A stretch of 64,000 nt of DNA from Bacteroidales bacterium (GCA_028687995.1 JAQTZA010000003.1:186001-250000), one strand, 5' to 3'; shown: positions 29,011 through 37,438, numbered from the stretch's first letter. Numbers and translations are program-made. Notes: generated from the letters alone by a model not told the origin.

Positions 29011-31299
29011 ATGAAAAAAACAATCCTCCTTCTTCTATCTTATATCTCACTCACTGTTTCGGCACAATTACCTAGCGGAACTTGGAGAACTCATCTTTCG
29101 TACTCATCTGTAACACAAGTTGCAGAAACTCCAACAAAAGTATTTGGTTTGGCAGATGGCGCGCTGTTTGCATACAATAAAGCGACTCAAAATATAAATT
29201 TATATAGCAAGGTCGATGGTTTGAGCGATAATAAAGTAACACTCATTGCGTACAGCTCAACGAATAGCACACTGATGATTGTTTATGACAATTCCAATAT
29301 CGATTTGTTGACTGAAGATGGGCATATATACAATATTCCTGACATAAAAGACAATCAAAAGCCGTTTAACAAGACTATCAATAAAGTAAATTTTGAAGGC
29401 TCAATCGCTTATGTTGGAACGTATTATGGCATAACGACAATTAATCTAACGACTCGTTTAGCTGAAAATACATATCTATTAAAAAAGAAAGTGCTCTCAA
29501 CAGCCACATTCAATGGAAATATTTATGCAGCTACCGATCAAGGTATTGTTTCTGCCTCTTTGTCGTCAAATCTTGCGGATAATAACAATTGGACGTTAAT
29601 TAATGCCTTAAAAGCGACAGATTTAGCGGTATTCCAAAACACCTTGGTTGGAGTTGTTACTAGTAGCGGACTCTACTCTATTACTCCTAGCAGCTATCAA
29701 TTATTGAAAACAAACACAGCATTTACAAATCTTTTTGTTGTAAACAACGTATTGATTGTATTTGGACTCAAACAGTTAAGTTATTTTACCTCTCTTGCTC
29801 AAGAAACTATTGTTTCAGGAACAACCTATTATGGACTTTCAGCGCTTGATCCCACTATAACGACATGGCACGCAGCAGGAACAGCAGGGATTAATCGTAT
29901 TGATAAATCGGGTAGTAGCTATACAAAAGTGACGCTTGGTTACAAACCGACGGGTCCAATGGCAAATAATCCATACCGCATGAAATTTAGCGGTAATAAA
30001 CTAATGGTCGTTGGAGGTGGAGCATATTATGATCGATACAAAACACCTGGTCAGATGATGTTTTTCAATAATGAGCAATGGAGTTTTCAAAAAGTAGATA
30101 CAATTCTAGCTCAAGGAGCAACCGCACGAGATTTTATGAATATCGTAGAAGATCCTCGCGAAACGAACCATTACTTTGTCTCATCATATGGAGAGGGAGT
30201 CTATGAGTTTAGAAATCAAAAATTGGTAAAAATACACGATCATTTTAATAGCTCTATCCAAGCACACGCATTAGTGGGAACTGCTTCACATTACGATCGT
30301 ACATTTGGTCTTTGTTATGATAAAGATACAAATCTGTATGTGACCAATATGCATGTCAGCAATGCAGTGAAAGTATTCTCAAAAAATGGTACATGGACAT
30401 CGCTGAACTATCCTTTGATTGCGAATAAAGAGTTACTGTTCGAAATTGGACAAACAAAAAAAGGGTTATTTTGGGTGATAAGTGTAGAGGTGGAAACTGG
30501 TGTATTTTTCTTCGACACCAAGGGTACATTGACTAACCAAAGTGACGACCAATCGAAGTTTTTTTCAACAATCGATTATCTCGAAAACGGTGAACAAAAA
30601 TCTTTAAAACCTGCCAACTTCCTCTGTCTTGCAGAAGACAAAAAGGGTGAATTGTGGGTAGGGACAGACAAAGGACCTGTAATCTTCAAGAATCCTTCTC
30701 AAATTTTCGATGCAAATTATATGGAATCTCGTATAAAATTGCCTGCCACAGCCGCTTCCCCGATTACTGGATATCTTTTAGAAGGCGATAATGTAACCTC
30801 TATAGCTGTGGACGCAAATAACAGAAAATGGCTAGGAACGGATGCTAATGGTGTATATTTCGTAAGCGAAGATGGTCTTCAAACTATTTTTCACTACTCT
30901 ACAGACAACAGTCCATTGCCATCTAATAAAATTCTTTCGATCGCCATTCATCCTACAACTGGAGAAGTATTCATTGGAACAGACAAAGGGCTTGTTTCTT
31001 ATACAAATGAAGCTTTAACAAGTCAAAAGAAATTTACAGAAGTATATGCAACTCCCAATCCAGTAAGACCAGAATACGACGGATCGATCACAATATCAGG
31101 ATTAAAGCTCAATTCATCTGTCAAAATTACAGACGCTAGTGGGAAGACCGTTTTCGAAGGCACTTCTACCGAAACTCAGATTGTTTGGGATGGATTAGAT
31201 AAATCCGGTAATCGCGTAGATACAGGAGTCTATTCTGTCTATGCCTCAACAAGCGATTCCTTAGAGTCGTTTGTCACTCAAATTGTTGTTGTAAAATAG
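29011..31299 (+). CDS. porZ: PorZ-like T9SS attachment-complex protein (copy 2)
   Basis: A 762-aa tandem paralogue of the preceding gene, same architecture: signal peptide MKKTILLLLSYISLTVSA, mature QLPSGTWRTHLSYSSVTQV, propeller region (GLADGALFAYNKA, KVDGLSDNKVTLIAY, AIHPTTGEVFIGTDKGLVSY) and a C-terminal beta domain (TPNPVRPEYDGSITISGL, DTGVYSVYAST). By eye it is more than half identical to copy 1 over the full length, with no gaps of note. Most T9SS genomes are described with one PorZ, so one copy may serve a different cargo class or carrier glycan; sequence alone does not say which is the ancestral form. It has its own upstream -7 box and a hairpin after the stop. Confidence 0.83.
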   Translation: MKKTILLLLSYISLTVSAQLPSGTWRTHLSYSSVTQVAETPTKVFGLADGALFAYNKATQNINLYSKVDGLSDNKVTLIAYSSTNSTLMIVYDNSNIDLLTEDGHIYNIPDIKDNQKPFNKTINKVNFEGSIAYVGTYYGITTINLTTRLAENTYLLKKKVLSTATFNGNIYAATDQGIVSASLSSNLADNNNWTLINALKATDLAVFQNTLVGVVTSSGLYSITPSSYQLLKTNTAFTNLFVVNNVLIVFGLKQLSYFTSLAQETIVSGTTYYGLSALDPTITTWHAAGTAGINRIDKSGSSYTKVTLGYKPTGPMANNPYRMKFSGNKLMVVGGGAYYDRYKTPGQMMFFNNEQWSFQKVDTILAQGATARDFMNIVEDPRETNHYFVSSYGEGVYEFRNQKLVKIHDHFNSSIQAHALVGTASHYDRTFGLCYDKDTNLYVTNMHVSNAVKVFSKNGTWTSLNYPLIANKELLFEIGQTKKGLFWVISVEVETGVFFFDTKGTLTNQSDDQSKFFSTIDYLENGEQKSLKPANFLCLAEDKKGELWVGTDKGPVIFKNPSQIFDANYMESRIKLPATAASPITGYLLEGDNVTSIAVDANNRKWLGTDANGVYFVSEDGLQTIFHYSTDNSPLPSNKILSIAIHPTTGEVFIGTDKGLVSYTNEALTSQKKFTEVYATPNPVRPEYDGSITISGLKLNSSVKITDASGKTVFEGTSTETQIVWDGLDKSGNRVDTGVYSVYASTSDSLESFVTQIVVVK

Positions 31300-31315
31300 C
31301 TCAACTATATTGTGG

Positions 31316-31343
31316 GGAGATAGAGTTTTCAGATTTTATCTCC
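31316..31343 (+). terminator. Hairpin after the second porZ-like gene
   Basis: GGAGATA (31316-31322) pairs with TATCTCC (31337-31343). The stem is short and the following sequence is only modestly T-rich, so termination may be partial. Confidence 0.5.
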
Positions 31344-31425
31344 TCATAATTTATCTCGTTCTTTATCATCGAAAACTAGAAAATGTTTCGCAGAAATTAT
31401 AAAATTTCCCCTTAAAATCCAACCT

Positions 31426-33228
31426 ATGGCCACCCTGTTTTCAAACATTATACCTCAGCAAGCTGAGAAGTATGGCGATAAAATTGCGTACCGACTCAAA
31501 GACGAACACACCAATCAATGGATTCCTACATCTTGGAATCAATTCTCAAAAAAAGTAGTGTTGCTGGCCAAAGCTCTTGAAAAATTAGGAGTAAAAGTGC
31601 AAGACAATGTGGCTATTTGCTCTCAAAATAAGCCCGAAATTCTTATTTCAGAATATGCGCTGTATACGATTAGAGCTGTTTCTGTACCACTTTATGCTAC
31701 TAGTTCTACGACTCAGATAGAATATATTCTAACAGATGCTGAAATCTCTTTTATCTTGGTTGGAGAACAAGAGCAGTATGATGTGGTGTTTCCTCTCCTT
31801 TCAAGCAATAAATTCCTAAAACAGATAGTTATTTTTGACCAAAACGTCAAAGTTGATTCAGAAGACAAGAACTCCTTGTATTTTGAAGACTTGTTGCAAA
31901 TGGGAGAGACAGCTGATAATAATTCTGAAATTAACAAACGAACAGCAGAATCAAACGAAGAGGATCTTGCCACTCTGATCTACACCTCTGGAACAACTGG
32001 CGTACCGAAAGGAGTGATGTTGACTCATAGCAATTTTACAGAAGCAGTTCGCATTCACGAAATACGCCTTGATGACGTAACAGATAAAGATGTATCGATC
32101 AGTTTTCTGCCTATGTCGCACATTTTTGAGAAAATGTGGTGCTACTACTGCCTTATCAGAGGAGTCAGAATCGAATTCAATCTTCGTCCGATGGAGATTC
32201 AAAAAACATTACAAGAAATCAGACCAACTCTGATGTGCAGTGTGCCTCGCTTATGGGAAAAAATATACGCTGGAGTAGAGGAGAAAATGGAAAAATCAGG
32301 TGCGGTTAGTCGTTTCATTATGAAACAAGCGATCAAAACTGGAAAAATCAGAAACCTGAATTACATAAGATTAGAAAAACGTCCTCCTTTTTTGGTGGAG
32401 GCACGCTATAAACTTTTCGAAAAACTCGTTTTCACCAAACTTAAAAAAGCAATTGGTATCGAAAACGGAAATTTTTTCCCCGTTGCAGGAGCTCCTTTAG
32501 CAGATCATTTGAATGAATTTTTCCATGCGTGTGGTATCGAAATCCGTTATGGATATGGCTTAACAGAAACTACAGCATCTGTCTCTACCTATTTCAAAAC
32601 CGGCTACGTAATTGGCTCTGTTGGTGTTGAAATGCCTGGATTAGAAGTAAAAATAGGTGAAGACAACGAAATCTTGGTGAAAGGCAAAACCATTATGAAA
32701 GGGTATTACAAAAAACCAGTAGAAACAGCCGAAGTAATGACTGCTGACGGATGGTTCAAAACGGGCGATGCTGGCACCCTTTCTGAGAATGGAGTGCTAA
32801 CAATGACCGAACGCATTAAAGATTTAATTAAAACATCGAACGGGAAATATGTGGCACCACAAGCGTTGGAGTTGAAAATTGGCGAAGATAAATTTATCGA
32901 TCAAATTGCGATTATTGGCGATGAGAAGAAATTCATTACCGCACTTATTATACCTGCTTACGAAGCCCTGAAAGAGTATGCTGCTACCAAACAAATTCAG
33001 TTTCGAAACATGGAAGAGTTGATCAAACACAGCGCAATTCACGATATGATTGTGCAACGAATCAATGCCCGCCAAAAGGATTTTGCGACCTACGAACAGG
33101 TGAAAAAATTCACACTATTACCTTATCCATTTACGCTTGAAGGTGGCGAACTCACCAACACATTAAAGTTGAAACGAAAAATGATTTTACAAAAATACAA
33201 CGCCCAAATAGAGGAGATGTATCGGTAA
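31426..33228 (+). CDS. Long-chain acyl-CoA synthetase (AMP-forming)
   Basis: A 600-aa cytoplasmic or membrane-associated ANL-superfamily enzyme that activates a fatty acid with ATP to an acyl-AMP and then acyl-CoA. The ATP-binding P-loop TLIYTSGTTGVPKGVML is near 183-199; GYGLTETTASVS is the adenylate motif; GWFKTGDAG and ERIKDLIKTSNGKYV are the hinge and C-terminal catalytic lysine region. Length and the insertion FIMKQAIKTGKIRNLNY match the bacterial long-chain class (FadD15/FAA1-like). prfB follows after 36 nt, probably on the same transcript. Confidence 0.93.
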   Translation: MATLFSNIIPQQAEKYGDKIAYRLKDEHTNQWIPTSWNQFSKKVVLLAKALEKLGVKVQDNVAICSQNKPEILISEYALYTIRAVSVPLYATSSTTQIEYILTDAEISFILVGEQEQYDVVFPLLSSNKFLKQIVIFDQNVKVDSEDKNSLYFEDLLQMGETADNNSEINKRTAESNEEDLATLIYTSGTTGVPKGVMLTHSNFTEAVRIHEIRLDDVTDKDVSISFLPMSHIFEKMWCYYCLIRGVRIEFNLRPMEIQKTLQEIRPTLMCSVPRLWEKIYAGVEEKMEKSGAVSRFIMKQAIKTGKIRNLNYIRLEKRPPFLVEARYKLFEKLVFTKLKKAIGIENGNFFPVAGAPLADHLNEFFHACGIEIRYGYGLTETTASVSTYFKTGYVIGSVGVEMPGLEVKIGEDNEILVKGKTIMKGYYKKPVETAEVMTADGWFKTGDAGTLSENGVLTMTERIKDLIKTSNGKYVAPQALELKIGEDKFIDQIAIIGDEKKFITALIIPAYEALKEYAATKQIQFRNMEELIKHSAIHDMIVQRINARQKDFATYEQVKKFTLLPYPFTLEGGELTNTLKLKRKMILQKYNAQIEEMYR

Positions 33229-33264
33229 ATCAGTTTAATAATCCAAATACGAATAAAATTACAA

Positions 33265-34381
33265 ATGATTACATCAGATCAACTACGTGAAGTAGTGGAG
33301 CGCGAGCAAGCGCTGAGGGGGTACCTTTGACATCGATACGAAGCTTATCCAAATAGAAGAAGAGGAACTAAGAACCCATGCACCCAATTTTTGGGACGAT
33401 GCCAAAACGGCTGAAGTGCAAATGCGGAAAATCAGAGAGCTGAAATTCTGGGTGAATGGGTATAATGAGGTAAAATCAGCTGTCGATGAGTTACAACTCG
33501 CCTTCGAGTACGTGAAGGAGGAGATTGTGACCGAAGAAGAGGTGGATGATGCATATTCCAAATTGCTGGAAACGCTCGAAAATCTTGAGTTGAAAAATAT
33601 GCTCCGCAACGAGGAAGATCACCTCGGAGCCGTCATCAAAATTGTAGCTGGAGCTGGTGGCACAGAGAGTCAAGATTGGGCATCGATGCTCTATCGGATG
33701 TATCAACGTTATTGCGATAGCCAAGGCTACAAAACCGAAATCACCAACTGGCAAGACGGTGACGAAGCTGGCATAAAAACCGTAACCATGCAAGTAGAAG
33801 GCAACATGGCGTATGGCTATTTAAAATGCGAAAACGGCGTGCACCGCTTAGTGCGCGTGTCTCCATTCAATGCTCAAGGCAAGCGAATGACATCGTTTAC
33901 ATCGGTGTTTGTGATTCCACTCATCGACGATTCTATAGAAATAGACATCAATCCGGCCGATGTCACCTGGGATACATTCCGCTCTGGTGGAGCTGGCGGA
34001 CAGAATGTAAACAAGGTGGAAACAGGGGTGCGCCTGCGCTACAAATACAAAGACGAGGAGACGGGCGAAGTCAAAGAGATTGCCATCGAAAATACGGAAA
34101 GTCGCTCGCAATTTGGCAACAAAGACAACGCCATGCGTTTGTTGAAATCGCAACTCTACGAAATGGAGCTCGAAAAACGCCGTGCAGCAACCGCGAAAGT
34201 GGAAGCCGGAAAGAAGAAAATCGAGTGGGGATCGCAAATTCGAAGTTATGTTTTTGACGATCGACGCGTAAAAGATCACCGAACAGACTATCAAACATCA
34301 AACGTGCAAGCTGTGATGGATGGCGATTTAGACGGCTTCATCAAAGCCTATCTGATGGAATTCGGCGGTGAAGAAAAATAG
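33265..34381 (+). CDS. prfB: Peptide chain release factor 2, with programmed +1 frameshift
   Basis: Reads as join(33265..33327, 33329..34381), 371 aa. The first 21 codons from ATG 33265 end at an in-frame TGA (33328-33330); skipping one T moves to the +1 frame and continues to 34381. RF2 recognises UAA/UGA stop codons and triggers peptide release. The downstream frame has the codon-recognition motif SPF (RVSPFNAQGKRM) and the catalytic GGQ (GGAGGQNVNKVETG). Length matches the family (about 365 aa) only if the frameshift occurs. The frameshift is autoregulatory: when RF2 is scarce, the ribosome pauses at UGA and slips. It is not a pseudogene. Confidence 0.97.
33316..33331 (+). promoter_or_regulatory. 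RF2 programmed +1 frameshift signal
   Basis: AGGGGG (33316-33321, Shine-Dalgarno-like), TAC, then the slippery CTT-TGA-C at 33325-33331. It matches the classical AGGGGG-TAT-CTT-TGA-C signal except TAC for TAT. Confidence 0.96.
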
Positions 34382-34387
34382 AATCAG

Positions 34388-34421
34388 AAAATGGATAGTT
34401 CACATTGAGCTGTCCATTTTT
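34388..34421 (+). terminator. prfB terminator
   Basis: AAAATGGATAG (34388-34398) pairs with CTGTCCATTTT (34410-34420) with one U-G pair, followed by T. It begins 6 nt after the prfB stop. Confidence 0.75.
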
Positions 34422-34440
34422 ATTTGATAAGTTTTTGGTC

Positions 34441-34467
34441 AAGGCGGATTTTGTTAATCCGCCTTTT
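34441..34467 (+). terminator. Second, perfect hairpin with T tract (hairpin A)
   Basis: AAGGCGGATT (34441-34450), loop TTGTT, AATCCGCCTT (34456-34465), then T. It is a strong rho-independent terminator and directly precedes the first copy of the 63-bp repeat. Confidence 0.85.
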
Positions 34468-34533
34468 CTCTACTATAGGAATCGAAGATCAGCGGAGTTA
34501 ATTTGCAATTCCGACAATAAGAAATACATTTGT
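34460..34533 (+). repeat. Direct repeat, copy 1 (63 bp perfect core)
   Basis: The core 34471-34533, starting TACTATAGGAATCGAAGATC and ending AAATACATTTGT, is identical base for base to 36765-36827. The eight bases before it (CGCCTTTT, 34460-34467) also match after a 3-nt mismatch (CTC versus GAA). It contains a complete promoter. No terminal inverted repeats. Confidence 0.95.
34502..34532 (+). promoter_or_regulatory. Consensus promoter inside repeat copy 1
   Basis: TTTG (34502-34505), a 19-nt spacer, TACATTTG (34525-34532): an exact Bacteroidota promoter on the plus strand. The transcript would start near 34538 and run into the 3' end of a minus-strand gene, so no coding target is visible. 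Confidence 0.7.
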
Positions 34534-34633
34534 TGACGGATCACAGTTCTTGATAATAGAAATAAGCGGGATAGCATATCCAGCTAACGGTCATCGAAAT
34601 TCTACGGTATATCCGATGTGAGGAGATGCTTTT
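34534..34633 (+). other. 100-nt stretch downstream of orphan promoter copy 1; possible small RNA
   Basis: No gene is seen. The region holds a small stem GGATA-GCA-TATCC (about 34570-34583) and ends in a run of six T just before the stop codon of the minus-strand FISUMP gene. A short transcript from the copy 1 promoter could end here, but no strong terminator stem precedes the T run. Speculative. Confidence 0.2.
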
Positions 34634-36121
34634 TTAATTCCCAGAAGGAATAACAGAATCTTTCAAGCATCTCACACAATAATAAGAATATTTATAGTTA
34701 ATTATATTACTTTGTCCATCATAAAATAATCTCGAGTCATCACTGACTATTGAAAAAATAAGACCTCCCAAAAACGTATCATAAGCTGAAAATTCCTTAT
34801 CTTCTGAACGAGTCCATATAGAAAATACAGAATTTGGATTAATGTAAGAAGAATATATAGAGAATAATGGACTTGGCATTGCCGAGAATCCAGTTTTGTC
34901 ATTTGCTCTTGTCGGGTTTGTATAGGGTGCCCTTGGCGAAAGAACAGCTTCATAAGAAGGATATTGAACACCATAATACTCTTTATAGCTAGGCCAATCT
35001 CTTGAGGCTAAATCGAGAGAGACGTAACCACTGTAAACATCAGGGCCTCCCCAGCTCACACCTGTATGATCAGTAAGCCATCTATCTAAAATATGAAATT
35101 CATCAATGCTTGGAACATGCCATCCTCTTGGGCAAATATTTCTACCGTGGTTACTTAGAGAGTCTACTGCATACCAATTATACATTGCACCATATTGTTT
35201 AAAGTAGAGATATTTATCATTTAGATACCAAGTAAAAGATGGTCTACGTAATGAATCATGAAGTGATGTTAATTTTAAATTATGGTCAATTTCATTAAGT
35301 GAATCTGTAACAACTTGAGTTCTTTCAATCGGCACATTTTTGTTCCACCATTCTTCGTCTGGCCAGTCTATACTTGGAGGAGTTGGCATTTTCTGTCCAG
35401 CATATTCTATCGCGGATCCATCATTATATCTAGTTGTCTTAAGGTTTTCCTTCATCCAAATTTGATCACCAATTTTGACTTCTGTGTATTCGTTCCCATC
35501 AATATCCTTAAAATCATATTTAGGAATTTTACTTTCTATCTCTGTTACTCTTGCAACGATTGCTTCTAATGATTTATTAACAGCCAACAATGAATCAAGA
35601 GTTTTTTGAGTGACAGCATCCTTGATTCCAAAACCCTCAACAGTTGATGGTTTATTTTGAATTGCATCGAAATTAATCCATTTCACCGTTTCCGCTGTTT
35701 GTGCTGTTTCCGCTGTTTGTGCATTAAAAGCAAAAGGGACGGAGACTAATTGATTCGTTGATTTTAAAGTATAATTTTGACCCCCATTTATATCTATTTC
35801 TGACTGTAGAAAGAGTGTTCCTGTCGACCAAGGAACTTCAGCTAAAGTTCTCGTGCTTAGTGGTGTTCCTCCTCCGATAAACAACGAAAGTATACCATTT
35901 TCATTTGTAGAAATTAAATGTTTTTCTGAAAATATTATATCTCCTGTTTGAATATTGTTCAATATACTAATTCGAACGCCGATAGATTTATTCCTAATTA
36001 ATTCCCCCGAAAAATCACGAATAACAGCTTGATAACTAATTTTAGAAGGAACTTCTGAAAATCCAACAGAAAGTAGGGTTAAAAAGTAGACAAAAAAATA
36101 AAATCTCTTCATAAAGCTCAT
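34634..36121 (-). CDS. Secreted FISUMP-domain protein
   Basis: A 495-aa exported protein with signal peptide about 1-22 (MSFMKRFYFFVYFLTLLSVG). Residues about 25-130 (KISYQAVIRDFSGELIRNKS, then GGGTPLSTRT) resemble the N-terminal region of many Bacteroidota surface proteins, followed by a short duplicated AQTAETAQTAET stretch and a coiled segment. Residues about 200-488 are a FISUMP (Fibrobacter succinogenes major paralogous) domain: DGNEYTEVKIGDQIWMKENL, GAMYNWYAVDS, CPRGWHVPSIDEF, and YYCVRCLKD at the end. FISUMP function is not established; surface display is usual. No T9SS sorting domain is seen. Its ATG overlaps the stop of the upstream small sorting-domain protein (TAATG), so the two are coupled. 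Confidence 0.85.
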   Translation of the reverse strand: MSFMKRFYFFVYFLTLLSVGFSEVPSKISYQAVIRDFSGELIRNKSIGVRISILNNIQTGDIIFSEKHLISTNENGILSLFIGGGTPLSTRTLAEVPWSTGTLFLQSEIDINGGQNYTLKSTNQLVSVPFAFNAQTAETAQTAETVKWINFDAIQNKPSTVEGFGIKDAVTQKTLDSLLAVNKSLEAIVARVTEIESKIPKYDFKDIDGNEYTEVKIGDQIWMKENLKTTRYNDGSAIEYAGQKMPTPPSIDWPDEEWWNKNVPIERTQVVTDSLNEIDHNLKLTSLHDSLRRPSFTWYLNDKYLYFKQYGAMYNWYAVDSLSNHGRNICPRGWHVPSIDEFHILDRWLTDHTGVSWGGPDVYSGYVSLDLASRDWPSYKEYYGVQYPSYEAVLSPRAPYTNPTRANDKTGFSAMPSPLFSIYSSYINPNSVFSIWTRSEDKEFSAYDTFLGGLIFSIVSDDSRLFYDGQSNIINYKYSYYCVRCLKDSVIPSGN

Positions 36122-36600
36122 TATTTTATGATTTTATATATAATTGTTTTTTTTAATTCTGTATTTAATATATTGATAACAAAATATCTATCTGACAAAT
36201 TCTTCATCGAAATAATGGTTAGTTTGTCACCTAATTTCCTTTCTAAAAGAATATTTCCATTAGAATTAAATAGCTGTAATATTTCTCCTTTGCTTTCAAT
36301 ATCAAACTTCTCAACAATTAACTGATCAGTGAGTTTATCATGGAAAACTCTAATTTTATACTGATTTTGTTTTTTTTCATCTACCGTTGTTAAAATTATT
36401 GTTTCATAAACTTGTATTATACCTTCAGTTAGTCTACCATCAAGGGAGTCAGAATTTTGAATAGCAACTTGGCCAACGGAAAAACTTACTGATGCAGATG
36501 AATTTGATAAATCACCTCCAGATGTAGAAATAACATATTGTGCTAAGCCAGTAGAGAAAAAACTTAAAATTAGCACAAAAAGTAATAAAAAAAATTTCAT
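36121..36600 (-). CDS. Small secreted protein with C-terminal T9SS-like sorting domain
   Basis: A 159-aa exported protein: signal peptide MKFFLLLFVLILSFFSTGLA, a short N-terminal region with STSGGDLSNSSASVSFSVGQ typical of small Bacteroidota surface proteins, and a C-terminal ~80 residues like a type A sorting domain (EILQLFNSNGNILLERKL, YFVINILNTELKKTIIYKII). Almost nothing lies between signal and sorting domain, so it may be a carrier or partner for the FISUMP protein encoded next on the same strand (1-nt overlap of stop and start). It is the first gene of this two-gene unit and has a well-formed promoter upstream. Confidence 0.78.
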   Translation of the reverse strand: MKFFLLLFVLILSFFSTGLAQYVISTSGGDLSNSSASVSFSVGQVAIQNSDSLDGRLTEGIIQVYETIILTTVDEKKQNQYKIRVFHDKLTDQLIVEKFDIESKGEILQLFNSNGNILLERKLGDKLTIISMKNLSDRYFVINILNTELKKTIIYKIIK

Positions 36601-36613
36601 GTGTTGTTTTTTA

Positions 36614-36643
36614 CAAAATTAATATTTCTACACTAAAATACAA
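36614..36643 (-). promoter_or_regulatory. Bacteroidota promoter for the two-gene secreted-protein unit
   Basis: On the minus strand: TTG (36643-36641), 19-nt spacer, TAATTTTG (36621-36614). The box ends 13 nt before the start codon, so the leader is very short. Confidence 0.6.
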
Positions 36644-36734
36644 CTATATTTTTAATATTTAACCCCTAGTGCAATTATATACACATGATTTCATCATCAA
36701 CACGGATATGAAGCAGTAGAATAAGATGTTGGTT

Positions 36735-36761
36735 GGCGGGAGATCTGTGCTCTCGCCTTTT
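36735..36761 (+). terminator. Hairpin B preceding repeat copy 2
   Basis: GGCGGGAGA (36735-36743) pairs with TCTCGCC (36751-36757), seven pairs with a 2-nt bulge, then TTTT. It occupies the same position relative to repeat copy 2 as hairpin A does to copy 1, although the stem sequence differs. Confidence 0.55.
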
Positions 36762-36827
36762 GAATACTATAGGAATCGAAGATCAGCGGAGTTAATTTGC
36801 AATTCCGACAATAAGAAATACATTTGT
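36754..36827 (+). repeat. Direct repeat, copy 2 (63 bp perfect core)
   Basis: The core 36765-36827 is identical to 34471-34533; CGCCTTTT at 36754-36761 also matches. The two copies are 2294 bp apart, start to start, and bracket the FISUMP two-gene unit. Confidence 0.95.
36796..36826 (+). promoter_or_regulatory. Consensus promoter inside repeat copy 2, driving the lipoprotein gene
   Basis: TTTG (36796-36799), 19-nt spacer, TACATTTG (36819-36826). The lipoprotein start codon at 36890 follows 63 nt later. Confidence 0.75.
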
Positions 36828-36889
36828 AGTCGGGATAATAAATGAATAGATTGAAACGGAATATAACACTAACCCCGACGAAGGCAACT

Positions 36890-37438
36890 ATGAATAAAAA
36901 TATATTTGTAATAATCTCACTTACTATTTCTACAATTTTATTTAGTTGTCAAGAGAAAACGGTTTATCCAGAAGTAACTCAATTGAAAATTTGCAATCGG
37001 AGTTTTATTGATGCATCTCGAGAAGTTTTAAATTCAGCTGAGATTCATAATAAATCACTAGATTCTGTTTCAGAAAAATACAATGAAGAAATATATAATC
37101 TTTTTGTTGTAGATGTTTTTAAACAAACGATTGAAGAAAAGACAGACACTTTTTTTCAATTCACAATGATTAATAAAGCAGATTTGAATGCAGAGAATAA
37201 ATATTACGGTTATTTTATGCTATCTGATAAGCCATTCTTTATTAATTCGGAATTAGAAAATAGTTTACTTAATTTAATGTTTGAAAAGCTTCCATTTAAA
37301 ACTAGATTTCGATATCTACACTATATCAAAAATCAAAAGAAAAGTAAATCAAATACGGTAACACCTTTGGTGGATGCAAAATATAGAACGTATCAATATG
37401 TAAATGGTAAGTTGATATTTTTTAGAGAAATGTATTAA
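36890..37438 (+). CDS. Small lipoprotein of unknown function
   Basis: The ATG at 36890 is chosen because it gives a clean lipoprotein signal: MNKNIFVIISLTISTILFSC with the lipobox Cys at residue 20. The mature part (about 162 aa) is hydrophilic, rich in Lys/Glu/Asn and without a domain I recognise; a likely alpha/beta fold with KYNEEIYNLFVVDVFKQTIE near the start and a basic stretch (HYIKNQKKSKSN) towards the end. It has its own promoter within repeat copy 2 and is followed by a decayed terminator-like repeat. Base composition is noticeably more AT-rich than neighbouring housekeeping genes, which suggests an accessory or acquired gene. Confidence 0.75.
   Translation: MNKNIFVIISLTISTILFSCQEKTVYPEVTQLKICNRSFIDASREVLNSAEIHNKSLDSVSEKYNEEIYNLFVVDVFKQTIEEKTDTFFQFTMINKADLNAENKYYGYFMLSDKPFFINSELENSLLNLMFEKLPFKTRFRYLHYIKNQKKSKSNTVTPLVDAKYRTYQYVNGKLIFFREMY

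Noticed and set aside
33265-33330. Apparent premature stop at 33328 making prfB look broken
   Set aside because: The sequence around it is the programmed RF2 frameshift signal and the downstream frame is full length with SPF and GGQ motifs.
33826-34294. Two overlapping open frames of about 145 aa on both strands inside prfB
   Set aside because: They lie fully within the RF2 coding frame, have odd composition rich in Arg/Cys/His, and no start context or neighbour supports them.
34471-36827. 63-bp repeats as ends of an insertion sequence or a target-site duplication
   Set aside because: No transposase, no terminal inverted repeats, far too long for a target duplication, and each copy is a working-looking promoter.
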